NCBI GenBank assembly: GCA_036676475.1
Contig: JAKFCU010000029.1
Span: 50,373-114,372 of the forward strand
Direction of reading: 5' to 3'
DNA: 64,000 bases
Source of the DNA: LC029 sp036676475
Lineage (GTDB): Bacteria > Bacillota > Bacilli > Aneurinibacillales > RAOX-1
Part shown: positions 40,115-49,121 of the stretch, in pieces
Numbering within the stretch: the first letter of the stretch is position 1
Layout of the letters: every line of letters begins with the position of its first letter
The notes under the pieces: model-generated
Databases searched by the model: none
Told to the model about the DNA's origin: nothing
The model's input: only the letters and a program-made list of their open reading frames with translations
Position numbers and translations under genes: made by a program

Positions 40115-40981
40115 GTGGAAACCAAGTGGTTTGAAGATATTTATTTGGAAATGTACAAATACATAACGAATGCAGAAATGTGGTTAACGATTGGTAAGTC
40201 TATCGTAAAAATAATAATTATTATTATAGCGGCAAGAGTCTTGGTCAAGGTCCTTTCGGGGAGTATTAATAAGATCTTTACCCAAAGGGGAAGATTTCAA
40301 GTCAATGAAAGACGAATGGAGACAACGAGAAGTCTGGTGAATAATATGGCTTCTTACGTCGTTTATTTTATTGCCATTCTCTCCATCCTTACCCAATTAG
40401 GCTTTAACCTAGGGCCTGTCTTAGCCAGTGCAGGTGTGGTAGGTTTGGCTGTCGGATTTGGTGCTCAAAACTTAGTTCGTGATATCATTACAGGTTTTTT
40501 TATTATTTTTGAAGATCAATACGCGGTGGGTGACTATATATCGACCGGGCCAGTGATGGGAACCGTGCAAGAATTTGGTCTTCGTATAACTAGGATTAGA
40601 GGATTAAATGGAGAGGTTCATATTATTCCGAATGGAAGCATCACTGAAGTAACTAATTATTCTACACAAAATAGTGTAGCTGTTCTTGATATCAGTGTGG
40701 CGTATGAAGAAAACGTGGAAAGAGTAGAACAGATTCTGAAAGAAGCGATGCAGCAGGCAAAAGTGGAAATAGAGGAACTGGTGGCAGTCCCCGAAATATT
40801 GGGAGTCCAGAATTTTGCTGCTTCGGAAGTCTCTATTCGAATAATGGCTGAATGTAAACCGATGGGTCACTTTTCTGCAAACCGGAAGTTAAGAGCGATG
40901 ATTAAAAAGCTGTTTGATGAAAAAGGAATCGAAATACCGTATCCTCGGTTGGTTACCATACCATTTAAAGAACAAAAGTGA
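40115..40981 (+). CDS. Small-conductance mechanosensitive channel (MscS family)
   Basis: 288 residues: three N-terminal membrane helices, the pore helix with VLASAGVVGLAVGFGAQNLVRDIITG and the beta domain (YAVGDYISTGPVMGTVQEFGLRITRIRGLNGEVHIIPNGSI). Opens under membrane tension to release solutes. GTG start behind GGAGGTAGG. Confidence 0.94.
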   Translation: METKWFEDIYLEMYKYITNAEMWLTIGKSIVKIIIIIIAARVLVKVLSGSINKIFTQRGRFQVNERRMETTRSLVNNMASYVVYFIAILSILTQLGFNLGPVLASAGVVGLAVGFGAQNLVRDIITGFFIIFEDQYAVGDYISTGPVMGTVQEFGLRITRIRGLNGEVHIIPNGSITEVTNYSTQNSVAVLDISVAYEENVERVEQILKEAMQQAKVEIEELVAVPEILGVQNFAASEVSIRIMAECKPMGHFSANRKLRAMIKKLFDEKGIEIPYPRLVTIPFKEQK

Positions 40982-41001
40982 GACAAAGGGAGTTGCAGCA
41001 A

Positions 41002-41202
41002 ATGGAGAGAAAACAGTTCGCATTAGGGGATATTGTTGAGATGAAAAAGCCACATCCCTGTGGAGTGAATTCATGGAAGATCATTCGCATGGGAGCGGAT
41101 ATTCGCATCAAATGTACAGGTTGTGATCATAGTGTCATGTTACCGAGATTAGAGTTTGAAAGAAAGATGAAAAAAATTCTGAAACCAGCAGGAGATGACT
41201 AA
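41002..41202 (+). CDS. yyzM: DUF951 protein (YyzM-like)
   Basis: 66 residues (starts MERKQFALGD). VEMKKPHPCGVNSWKIIRMGADIRIKC-GCDHSVMLPR is the full DUF951 signature, with three Cys and one His that could bind metal. A conserved Firmicute protein of unknown role, always near ychF/rpsF. The frame is open 8 codons further up, overlapping the MscS stop; the ATG at 41002 fits family length. Confidence 0.88.
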   Translation: MERKQFALGDIVEMKKPHPCGVNSWKIIRMGADIRIKCTGCDHSVMLPRLEFERKMKKILKPAGDD

Positions 41203-41211
41203 AAATAAAAT

Positions 41212-41253
41212 AACATCCTCTAGATTTTGGTTCAATCTAAATCTGAGGATGTT
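41212..41253 (+). terminator. Terminator before ychF
   Basis: AACATCCTC pairs with GAGGATGTT and, inside, AGATTT with AAATCT, followed by TTCTTT. Confidence 0.85.
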
Positions 41254-41261
41254 TTCTTTAC

Positions 41262-41311
41262 ACTTATCGGAAAGTATTATACGCATAAGGCTACGCCAGT
41301 AGCTTTCTTAT
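41262..41311 (+). repeat. REP-like repeat, copy E
   Basis: ACTTATCGGAAAGTATTATA then CGCATAAGGCTACGCCAGTA then GCTTTCTTAT; nearly identical to copy A. It follows the terminator and precedes ychF. Confidence 0.88.
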
Positions 41312-41401
41312 AAACTTGTTGTTTTCGTTTGTCATGAGATATAATGTTGAAAGTGTTTTGTCAAGAAATCCATATTGTTGAAATAAAGGGAGTGCAAAGA
41401 G

Positions 41402-42502
41402 ATGTCTAATTCCGTAGGAATCGTCGGGTTGCCTAATGTAGGGAAGTCGACTTTATTTAATGCCATTACGCAAGCAGGAGCAGAATCGGCTAATTATCCA
41501 TTCTGCACCATTGACCCGAATGTTGGGGTAGTAGAAGTGCCGGATGAACGTCTGGATAAATTAACCGAATTGGTTATTCCGAAAAAAACGGTTCCAACTG
41601 CATTTGAGTTTGTTGATATTGCAGGTTTAGTAGAGGGAGCAAGTCGTGGGGAAGGCTTGGGGAACAAATTCTTAGCTCATATTCGTGAGGTGGATGCTAT
41701 TGCCCATGTGGTCCGTTGTTTTGAAGATCCTAATATTACTCATGTTGCAGGAAGAGTGGATCCAATAAGCGATATACAAATTATTAATTTAGAATTGATT
41801 TTAGCTGACTTAGACTCTGTAGAGAAAAAAACAGATCGACTCGGCCGTAGGGTCAAGTCGGGAGATAAAGATGTAAAGGCCGAGTTTGATGTTCTAAGCA
41901 AGCTGAAGGAAGCCTTCGAATCAGATAAGCCGGCTAGAAGCGTAGAGCTGACCGATGATGAAAAATTAATCGTGAGGGATCTTCATCTCTTGACGATGAA
42001 GCCGATTCTGTATGTAGCCAACGTAAGTGAAGATGGACTGCATGAAGCCGATTCTAATCCATTGGTACAAAAGGTTCGTGAGTTTGCCCAAGAAGAAGGA
42101 GCAGAAGTCGTCGTCATCAGTGCAAAGGTAGAGTCCGAGATTGCCGAGTTGGAAGGCGAAGATAAGGAAATGTTTCTGGAAGAATTGGGACTTCAGGAAT
42201 CCGGACTGGACCGTTTGATCAAGGCAGCTTACAGTCTGTTGGGACTGATCACGTATTTTACGGCTGGGGTGCAGGAAGTAAGAGCATGGACCATTCGACT
42301 TAACACAAAGGCTCCTCAGGCGGCAAGTGTCATTCATACCGATTTTGAACGCGGCTTTATTCGAGCGGAAATTGTAGCCTATAATGACCTTGTAGTTTGC
42401 GGTTCGATGAACGCAGCAAAAGAAAAAGGACTCGTACGATTAGAAGGAAAAGAATACGTGGTCCAAGATGGAGATATTATACACTTCCGATTCAATGTCT
42501 AG
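41402..42502 (+). CDS. ychF: Redox-regulated ATPase YchF (Obg-like)
   Basis: 366 residues: G1 GLPNVGKSTLFNA, G3 DIAGLVEGAS, a noncanonical G4 (ANVSEDG in place of NKxD), a coiled-coil insert and a C-terminal TGS domain (TKAPQAASVIHTDFERGFI). YchF/Ola1 binds ATP better than GTP and associates with ribosomes. Ribosome-binding site AAAGGGAG before the ATG. Confidence 0.96.
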   Translation: MSNSVGIVGLPNVGKSTLFNAITQAGAESANYPFCTIDPNVGVVEVPDERLDKLTELVIPKKTVPTAFEFVDIAGLVEGASRGEGLGNKFLAHIREVDAIAHVVRCFEDPNITHVAGRVDPISDIQIINLELILADLDSVEKKTDRLGRRVKSGDKDVKAEFDVLSKLKEAFESDKPARSVELTDDEKLIVRDLHLLTMKPILYVANVSEDGLHEADSNPLVQKVREFAQEEGAEVVVISAKVESEIAELEGEDKEMFLEELGLQESGLDRLIKAAYSLLGLITYFTAGVQEVRAWTIRLNTKAPQAASVIHTDFERGFIRAEIVAYNDLVVCGSMNAAKEKGLVRLEGKEYVVQDGDIIHFRFNV

Positions 42503-42515
42503 TAAAGGATAATAC

Positions 42516-42544
42516 TTGTCTTTTTTATTTACGTCTGATATAAT
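42516..42544 (+). promoter_or_regulatory. Promoter of the rpsF-ssb-rpsR operon
   Basis: TTGTCT (42516-42521), 17 bp, TATAAT (42539-42544). Confidence 0.75.
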
Positions 42545-42633
42545 ACAAAAATGCGAGTTTGAAAATAGTTTGTTTTGATTACTCGCTCCTTGCCCTTAGA
42601 AGGGCCGTTTAGTCCAAAAGGAGGTGAATTTAG
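42545..42633 (+). promoter_or_regulatory. Ribosomal S6/S18-type leader of rpsF
   Basis: The leader contains the short hairpin GCCCTTAGAAGGGC followed by CCG, resembling the S6:S18-binding motif in rpsF leaders of bacteria. Assigned from position and this element only. Confidence 0.4.
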
Positions 42634-42921
42634 ATGCGGAATTATGAACTTATGTACATCCAGCGTCCAGATGTTGAAGAGGAAAAGAGAAAAGCCAACA
42701 CTGAACGTTTTAATGCGATCATCACAGAACGTGGTGGGGAAATCACTAAGTTGAACGAAATGGGTAAGCGTCGTCTTGCTTATGAAATCAATAAAATCCG
42801 TGATGGATACTATGTGTTGACCAACTTCCAGGCTAACCCGGATGCGGTAAATGAATTAGAGCGGATCATGAAGATTTCTGATGATGTAATCCGTTACTTG
42901 ATCGTTAGAGAAGATGACTAA
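42634..42921 (+). CDS. rpsF: Ribosomal protein S6
   Basis: 95 residues: NYELMYIQRPDVEEE and GKRRLAYEINKIRDGYYVL are characteristic. Pairs with S18 in the small subunit platform. GGAGGT precedes the ATG. First gene of rpsF-ssb-rpsR. Confidence 0.97.
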   Translation: MRNYELMYIQRPDVEEEKRKANTERFNAIITERGGEITKLNEMGKRRLAYEINKIRDGYYVLTNFQANPDAVNELERIMKISDDVIRYLIVREDD

Positions 42922-42947
42922 TTGATGTCGTGGGGGGAGGGGTTTTT

Positions 42948-43400
42948 GTGATTAACCGTGTCATACTTGTGGGAAGATTGACAAGAGATCCGGAGTTGAG
43001 ATACACGCCATCTGGAGTTGCCGTAACAACATTTTCTTTGGCAGTTGATCGACCTTTCAAAAATGCCCATGGTGAGAAGGAAGCTGATTTTATATCTATT
43101 GTGGTATGGCGTCAGTTAGCTGAACTTTGTGCTAATTATCTTAAGAAAGGTTCCCAAACAGCCGTTGATGGCCGCTTGCAAACCCGATCTTATGATAATA
43201 AGGAAGGGAAACGAGTTTACGTCACAGAAGTGGTTGCAGAAAATGTTCAATTCTTAACTCCAGCAGGAGAAAGAAGAGAAAGTGGTGGCGGAGGCTATCC
43301 AGCACCCGGTGGAAAAGGATATGGATTTGATCGCAACGATGACCCCTTCGCGAATGAGAGTAAGACCGTCGATATCTCTGACGATGATTTACCGTTTTAA
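42948..43400 (+). CDS. ssb: Single-stranded DNA-binding protein
   Basis: About 150 residues: OB fold (NRVILVGRLTRDPELRYTPSGVAV...), a Gly-rich linker and the acidic tip DISDDDLPF that recruits repair and replication proteins. The GTG at 42948 matches family N-termini (M-NRVILVGRL) and has GGGGGAGG upstream; the frame is open to 42930. Confidence 0.96.
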   Translation: MINRVILVGRLTRDPELRYTPSGVAVTTFSLAVDRPFKNAHGEKEADFISIVVWRQLAELCANYLKKGSQTAVDGRLQTRSYDNKEGKRVYVTEVVAENVQFLTPAGERRESGGGGYPAPGGKGYGFDRNDDPFANESKTVDISDDDLPF

Positions 43401-43434
43401 TGAACCGAAAGCCAATTAAGAAGGAGGGATATGC

Positions 43435-43671
43435 ATGGCAGCACCTAAAGGAAGACGTGGTAAGCGCCGTAAGGTGTGTTATTTCACCGTCAACAAGATC
43501 GCAAAGATCGATTATAAAGAAATTGATATGCTTAAGAAGTTTGTTAGTGAGCGTGGAAAGATCCTTCCTCGCCGTGTAACAGGTACTTCTGCAAAGTATC
43601 AACGTCAATTAACCAGAGCTATCAAGCGCGCTCGTCAAATCGCGTTGTTACCATACACAACTGAAGCTTAA
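43435..43671 (+). CDS. rpsR: Ribosomal protein S18
   Basis: 78 residues: RKVCYFTVNKIAKIDYKEIDMLKKFVSERGKILPRRVTGTSAKYQ..., unmistakable S18. AAGGAGGG upstream. Followed by a terminator. Confidence 0.97.
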   Translation: MAAPKGRRGKRRKVCYFTVNKIAKIDYKEIDMLKKFVSERGKILPRRVTGTSAKYQRQLTRAIKRARQIALLPYTTEA

Positions 43672-43682
43672 GATTTACCAGA

Positions 43683-43708
43683 GGGGGCACTGCTAGTGTT
43701 CCCTTTTT
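43683..43708 (+). terminator. Terminator after rpsR
   Basis: GGGGGCACT pairs (two G-U) with AGTGTTCCC around GCT, then TTTTT. Confidence 0.8.
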
Positions 43709-43744
43709 CATTATCTATATCAGGAAATACAAGGAGCGAGCGAC

Positions 43745-44680
43745 ATGCAAAATCAAGTGCGTTCCATGCTCGAAGGGGCTTTGCTTAGCGGAATCTTTCT
43801 GGTTCTAATGTTTTTATCTTTGTATACACCAATAGGGATTGTCACAGCTATGGCTCTTCCGGTACCATTTACGATTTATGCGGCTAGAAATGATACGAAA
43901 AAGGCATTGCTTGTAGTTTTAGCTAGTTCTTTGTTAACCATTTTGATAGGGGCTTTGCCATCGATCTTTACTGCCTTATTCGCTGGTATTCTAGGGGTGG
44001 TTATGGGCAATCTGTATCGCCGTAACAAGAGTGCAACTATGGTTTTTATAGGAGGAACGCTAGCAAGTTTAGTATTCCTATTGGGAAGCCTTATGGTGAG
44101 TTACTTTATCATAAAGATTAATCCCATTACCACGATTCAGGAAATGTTGAAGGAATCGATGGAGATGAGCCGTTCTATGTTGGGGCAATTTGGCGGAGTG
44201 GATCCGAAGCAAGTTGAAATGCTAGATAAGATGGTGGGAATGCTTTCGAAAATGGTACCCATGTTATTGATATTTGGATCTGCACAGTTTTCGATTATTA
44301 ATCATTGGTTATCCCGAAAGGTTCTTCTGCGATTAGGAACGCCTGCTAATGGATTTCCACTGTTTCGTGAATGGAGATGGCCCAAGTCCGTATCGTACTA
44401 TTATTTTGCTGTATTAGCATTGTCCATAATTTTAGGGAAGCAAACAGAAGGCATGCTCTATACGGCAATCTTGAACATTAAACCGATCCTGGATGTCATG
44501 ATGATGATTCAAGGGCTAAGTTTCCTTACATTTTTTTCTTACCAGAGGGGTTTGGGACGAGGGATTCCCATAATAGCCATTGTGTTGGTATTTCTTTTTC
44601 CGCCATTCCCTTTTATACTAGTCTTATTGGGAATACTTGACGTAGGTATGAACTTAAGGAAGCAACCAAGCAAAAAATAA
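43745..44680 (+). CDS. yybS: DUF2232 membrane protein (YybS-like)
   Basis: 311 residues with about eight membrane segments and no soluble domain. The position immediately before gdpP and rplI and the overall character match B. subtilis YybS. Such proteins resemble S-component-like transporters; function unknown. AAGGAGCG upstream of the ATG. Confidence 0.8.
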   Translation: MQNQVRSMLEGALLSGIFLVLMFLSLYTPIGIVTAMALPVPFTIYAARNDTKKALLVVLASSLLTILIGALPSIFTALFAGILGVVMGNLYRRNKSATMVFIGGTLASLVFLLGSLMVSYFIIKINPITTIQEMLKESMEMSRSMLGQFGGVDPKQVEMLDKMVGMLSKMVPMLLIFGSAQFSIINHWLSRKVLLRLGTPANGFPLFREWRWPKSVSYYYFAVLALSIILGKQTEGMLYTAILNIKPILDVMMMIQGLSFLTFFSYQRGLGRGIPIIAIVLVFLFPPFPFILVLLGILDVGMNLRKQPSKK

Positions 44681-44692
44681 GGAGCTGAATCT

Positions 44693-46654
44693 ATGCAGAA
44701 GTTCCTTCTGAAGCGTTGGCATGGATTACATATGATAATAGCCATTGTGTTGTGTATGATTTTTATAGGACTATTATCTATATATAATTGGGCAGCGGCC
44801 ATCGTAGGAGTCTTTGCCTTATTGGGTTTGGCTTTTTTCATCTATAAGGCTGAGCAAGCGTTTCGGGCCGATCTACAACGTTATATTGAGACACTGAGCC
44901 ACCGTGTGAAAAAGGCGGGGGATGAAGTATTAAATGAAATGCCGATTGGGATCTTGCTCTATAGTGAGGATAAGAAAATTGAATGGTTTAATCCTGCGAT
45001 AGTGAAAATTACGGGTAAAGAAGCACTGTCGGGACAAAATCTATTGGATGTCGTTCCTCAGTTAGCCGACTTGGCTCCAGGGAAGAAGCATATCGAGATT
45101 ACGTATAATAAAAGAGTGTTTGAGGTGTTAGTTCGATCAGAAGAACGCCTGTTATATTTTAAGGATGTTACCGAATACCGTGAACTGCAGCTTCGCTATA
45201 ATCAAGAGAAAGTCGTCCTTGCTATTATTCATTTGGATAATTTGGATGAAGTTTCACAGGTGATGGATGACCAAAGCCGCAGCTTAATTCTGGCCAATGT
45301 AACGGGGGCCATTAATGAGTGGGCCCAGAAGCACAAGATTTATATGCGGCGATTTGCCTCGGATAAATTTTTAGCCCTTCTTGATGAAGGAACCTTGCAG
45401 CAGTTATTGGATACGCGTTTTGATATTTTGGATGTCGTTCGAGAAATGACCGCTAAGAATAAGATTCCCATTACCCTGAGTATTGGGGTGGGTGCAGGAG
45501 ATGAAGAGTTCCTTAAGCTAGGGGAAATGGCACAGTCTAGTTTAGATATCGCGCTTGGTCGCGGTGGCGATCAGGCTGCTGTTAAGCAAGAGGAAAAGAT
45601 GACCTTCTATGGCGGGAAATCCAACGCGGTAGAAAAGAGAACCCGGGTTCGTGCACGAGTCATATCCCATGCTCTGCGGGATTTGATATTAGAGAGTGAT
45701 AAGGTCCTTATCATGGGGCATAAATTTCCCGACATGGATGCCATCGGAGCATCCATTGGAGTCTTAAAGGCCGTGTTAGCCAATGAGAGGAAGGGACATA
45801 TTGTCTTAGATAAAGTCAATCCTTCTATAGATCGTTTAATGGCCGCGGTGGAGGAGCATGACTATTTATCCGACTATTTTATTACACCGGAGCAGGCGAT
45901 CGGTGTAGCAAGCTCTCGAACATTAGTCGTTCTGGTAGATACGCATCGTCCTTCCATGGCTATCGAACCGAAGCTATTGCAAATGACGAGTCGCGTGGTC
46001 GTGATTGACCATCACCGCCGATCGGAAGAATTCGTAGAAGATCCGGTTTTAATTTATATTGAACCGTATGCTTCGTCTACCTGTGAATTAGTAACCGAAC
46101 TTCTACAGTACCAAAGTGAAAAGTTAAATATGGACAGCTTAGAGGCTACCGCTCTATTATCCGGTATCGTAGTCGATACGAAAAGCTTCGCCTTCCGGAC
46201 CGGAGCCCGAACCTTTGAGGCCGCATCCTTCCTGCGTCGGAATGGAGCTGAGCCAGCGATTGTTCAGCGTTTGTTGAAGGAAGATCTAGATCAGTATATC
46301 AAGCGATCAGAAATTGTTCGGAATACCGAGATTCTCTTTGATATATTTGCGGTTTCAGTGGGGAAATCAGATCAATCCTATACTCAAGTCTTAATTGCAC
46401 AAGCGGCAGATACCCTGTTAACGATGTCGGGTATTCAAGCTTCGTTTGTTGTCTGTCGCAGGCCGGATAATATGATTTCCATCAGCGCCCGGTCGTTGGG
46501 AGATATTAATGTGCAGATGATCATGGAGCAAATGGGCGGTGGAGGGCATTTAACCAATGCAGCGACACAAGTGAAAGAAATGTCCATGGATGAAGCTACG
46601 AAAAAACTAAAATCCATTATAAAAAAATACCATGAAGAGGGGAGTGCACAGTAA
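44693..46654 (+). CDS. gdpP: Cyclic-di-AMP phosphodiesterase GdpP
   Basis: 653 residues: two N-terminal membrane helices, a PAS-like domain, a degenerate GGDEF domain (SDKF in place of GGDEF, so no cyclase activity expected), then a DHH domain (GHKFPDMDAIGASIG, VVLVDTHRP, IDHHRR) and DHHA1 (MGGGGHLTNAATQ). Hydrolyses c-di-AMP to pApA, controlling potassium and cell-wall homeostasis. It ends directly at the rplI start. Confidence 0.95.
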   Translation: MQKFLLKRWHGLHMIIAIVLCMIFIGLLSIYNWAAAIVGVFALLGLAFFIYKAEQAFRADLQRYIETLSHRVKKAGDEVLNEMPIGILLYSEDKKIEWFNPAIVKITGKEALSGQNLLDVVPQLADLAPGKKHIEITYNKRVFEVLVRSEERLLYFKDVTEYRELQLRYNQEKVVLAIIHLDNLDEVSQVMDDQSRSLILANVTGAINEWAQKHKIYMRRFASDKFLALLDEGTLQQLLDTRFDILDVVREMTAKNKIPITLSIGVGAGDEEFLKLGEMAQSSLDIALGRGGDQAAVKQEEKMTFYGGKSNAVEKRTRVRARVISHALRDLILESDKVLIMGHKFPDMDAIGASIGVLKAVLANERKGHIVLDKVNPSIDRLMAAVEEHDYLSDYFITPEQAIGVASSRTLVVLVDTHRPSMAIEPKLLQMTSRVVVIDHHRRSEEFVEDPVLIYIEPYASSTCELVTELLQYQSEKLNMDSLEATALLSGIVVDTKSFAFRTGARTFEAASFLRRNGAEPAIVQRLLKEDLDQYIKRSEIVRNTEILFDIFAVSVGKSDQSYTQVLIAQAADTLLTMSGIQASFVVCRRPDNMISISARSLGDINVQMIMEQMGGGGHLTNAATQVKEMSMDEATKKLKSIIKKYHEEGSAQ

Positions 46655-47101
46655 ATGAAAGTGATACTACAAAAAGATGTAAAAGGACAAGGAAAAAAAG
46701 GGCAGATGGTAGAGGTTTCAGAAGGGTATGCACGCAACTTCCTATTTCCTCGCGGGCTAGCTGTTGAAGGTACAGGCGGCAATGTGAAGACCTTTGAACA
46801 GCGTCAAAAGAGTGAAGATAAGAAAAAAGAGGAAGAGAAGGAGAAGGCTGCCCAGTTTTCAAAAGAGCTAGAAAACATTACGGTGACGATTCCAGCTAAA
46901 ACGGGTGAAGGCGGTCGTTTGTTCGGAGCCGTTTCCACGAAGCAAATTGCTGATGCTTTGAAAAAAGCGAAGTTGGATATTGATAAGCGTAAAATAATTC
47001 TAGATGAGCCGATCAGGACCTTAGGCTATACGAAAATTCCGGTTAAGCTTCATCCAGAAGTTATGGGGACATTGAATGTTCACGTTGTAGAGGAGAAATA
47101 A
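46655..47101 (+). CDS. rplI: Ribosomal protein L9
   Basis: 148 residues: KVILQKDVKGQGKKGQMVEVSEGYARNFLFPRG is the L9 N-domain, followed by the long connecting helix and the C-domain. The ATG directly abuts the gdpP stop. Confidence 0.97.
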   Translation: MKVILQKDVKGQGKKGQMVEVSEGYARNFLFPRGLAVEGTGGNVKTFEQRQKSEDKKKEEEKEKAAQFSKELENITVTIPAKTGEGGRLFGAVSTKQIADALKKAKLDIDKRKIILDEPIRTLGYTKIPVKLHPEVMGTLNVHVVEEK

Positions 47102-47128
47102 CCAGATTTTAGAAGTGAGGTGAGGAAC

Positions 47129-48481
47129 GTGAGCGATATCCTTGCTGATCGAACTCCGCCCCATAATATAGAGGCTGAGCAAGCCGTATTAGGGGCTATT
47201 TTTTTGGAGCAGGAAGCATTGGTCACAGCAAGCGAGATGGTAACACCAGGAGACTTTTATCGCCCCGCTCATCAGAGAATCTATCAAGTGATGGTTGAAT
47301 TAGGGGAACGAGGAGAACCAGTCGACCTCGTGACGGTCACAGCGGAACTAGAGAATAGGAAACAGCTTGAAGATGTGGGCGGAGTCAGCTATCTAACCGA
47401 TCTGGCTAACTCCGTTCCTACAGCAGCAAATGCTGAATACTATTGCCGGATCATTGAGCAAAAGGGCGTTCTGCGCCAATTAATTCGTACTGCTACTAAA
47501 ATTGTAACAGATGGCTATAACCAGTCTGAAGATTTAGGTCATCTTCTATCGGATGCTGAGAGAGGAATAATGCAACTCTCTCAGAAGAGAAGTAAGGGTG
47601 GTTTTCAACATATTAAAAATGTATTGATGGATGCCTATGAGAGGATCGAATCCCTTTCCACTAGCAAAGGGGAAGTAACGGGGATTCCCACTGGTTATCC
47701 TGACTTAGACAAGATGACCTCCGGGTTGCAAAAGAGTGATTTAATCATTCTGGCTGCCCGTCCTTCTGTCGGGAAAACTGCGTTTGCTTTGAATGTAGCG
47801 CAGAATATTGCCGCCCGCGGGGGAAAGGTAGTTGCGATCTTCAGCTTGGAGATGGCGGCCGCTCAATTGGTGATGCGTATGATCTGTGCTGAGGGAAACA
47901 TTGATGCAGGGAAAATCCGTACAGGTTACTTGGAAGAGGACGATTGGCGAAAGCTGACCATGTCAATAGGGACGTTATCCAAAGCACCGGTTTATATCGA
48001 TGATACGCCAGGGGTAACGATGCCGGATATCCGTTCCAAATGCCGCCGATTGAAGGCAGAGCAAGGGGAAATCGGATTGGTTATGATCGATTATCTACAG
48101 CTCATTAGCGGTCGAGGGGGCGGAGATAATCGTCAACAAGAAGTATCCGAAATCTCCCGTACATTGAAACTGATGGCACGTGAATTGAACTGTCCAGTAA
48201 TCGCCTTATCCCAGCTCAGCCGTTCCGTAGAACAACGTCAGGATAAACGCCCGATGCTTTCCGACATTCGTGAATCCGGGTCCATTGAGCAGGATGCCGA
48301 TATCGTGGCGTTCTTATATCGCGAAGACTATTATGATAAAGAAACGGAAGAGAAGAATATTATCGAAATTATCATTGGAAAACAGCGAAGTGGTCCAACG
48401 GGAACGGTCAAATTGGCATTCTTGAAGGAATACAATAAGTTCGTCAGCTTAGATCAAAGTCATCAAGAAGCAAGTCGTTAA
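47129..48481 (+). CDS. dnaB: Replicative DNA helicase
   Basis: About 450 residues (called dnaC in B. subtilis): N-terminal primase-interacting domain (PPHNIEAEQAVLGAIFL), linker, and RecA-like helicase domain with Walker A ARPSVGKTAFALN, Walker B MIDYLQLISG and QLSRSVEQR. Hexameric 5'-3' helicase. GTG at 47129 is preferred (GTGAGG 8 nt upstream); GTG at 47120 is also in frame. Confidence 0.95.
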   Translation: MSDILADRTPPHNIEAEQAVLGAIFLEQEALVTASEMVTPGDFYRPAHQRIYQVMVELGERGEPVDLVTVTAELENRKQLEDVGGVSYLTDLANSVPTAANAEYYCRIIEQKGVLRQLIRTATKIVTDGYNQSEDLGHLLSDAERGIMQLSQKRSKGGFQHIKNVLMDAYERIESLSTSKGEVTGIPTGYPDLDKMTSGLQKSDLIILAARPSVGKTAFALNVAQNIAARGGKVVAIFSLEMAAAQLVMRMICAEGNIDAGKIRTGYLEEDDWRKLTMSIGTLSKAPVYIDDTPGVTMPDIRSKCRRLKAEQGEIGLVMIDYLQLISGRGGGDNRQQEVSEISRTLKLMARELNCPVIALSQLSRSVEQRQDKRPMLSDIRESGSIEQDADIVAFLYREDYYDKETEEKNIIEIIIGKQRSGPTGTVKLAFLKEYNKFVSLDQSHQEASR

Positions 48482-48601
48482 AGAATTCCTATCCCAAAGG
48501 GGAAGAGGTAGACATACAGCTGTCACGGATTAGGGTGGAGATTTGTTCGGTAATCTCCCCAAAAAAATGTTATAATACTCCTAACTCGGGGAGGCGAAAA
48601 C

Positions 48602-48874
48602 ATGGACCAAAACGAACTTATGCAAAAGATGTTTGAAAAACTTGTCAATATTGAAAAAAGTATAATCGAAACAAGAACCGAGATAACTGAAACAAGAACA
48701 GAGGTTATGAAAGAAATCGCCTTGTTAGAAGACAAAATGGATAAACGTTTCAATGGACTGGAACGAAACATGTACCGCTTAGAACGAATAGAGAAACGTC
48801 AAGATAGAACTTCAGCTAGACTGGAAACGTTGGAAACTGACGTAAGCATATTGCGTGAGAAGCTAGCCGATTAA
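48602..48874 (+). CDS. Small coiled-coil protein of unknown function
   Basis: 90 residues, almost entirely heptad-like and charged (starts MDQNELMQKM). An internal duplication ETRTEITETRTEV is visible in both DNA and protein. GGGGAGG at good spacing, a TATAAT upstream and a terminator downstream make it a stand-alone gene. It interrupts the dnaB-purA neighbourhood. No known family; a DNA-binding or phage-type role cannot be decided. Confidence 0.65.
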   Translation: MDQNELMQKMFEKLVNIEKSIIETRTEITETRTEVMKEIALLEDKMDKRFNGLERNMYRLERIEKRQDRTSARLETLETDVSILREKLAD

Positions 48875-48891
48875 CCAATGTGTTTTAAAGC

Positions 48892-48918
48892 CCTTAGAAT
48901 TCTTTCTAAGGTTTTTTT
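48892..48918 (+). terminator. Terminator after the coiled-coil gene
   Basis: CCTTAGAA pairs with TTCTAAGG around TTCT, followed by TTTTTTTG. Confidence 0.9.
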
Positions 48919-49014
48919 GTTATTCCTAGGTGTAGAAATAGAAATAAAGGAAAACCTATACATTAAACCACTACGTTTTACCGTAAGGAAGTTTGGAAAC
49001 GAAATTCAATTTAA

Positions 49015-49087
49015 ACGAACAAAGTAATTATTTAAAATGTTAATGTTCGTGTTTTTCATTGACATCATCTAGGGTTGGTTGTACACT
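49015..49087 (+). promoter_or_regulatory. purA promoter with a paired PurR box
   Basis: ACGAACA (49015-49021) and its inverse TGTTCGT (49044-49050) lie upstream of TTGACA (49059-49064), 17 bp, TACACT (49082-49087). Two inverted CGAACA boxes upstream of a pur promoter are the PurR operator pattern of B. subtilis; the gap between arms here is 22 bp. Confidence 0.65.
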
Positions 49088-49121
49088 AGGTATGTTCGTC
49101 ATTTGTCAGGAGGTGCCTTTT

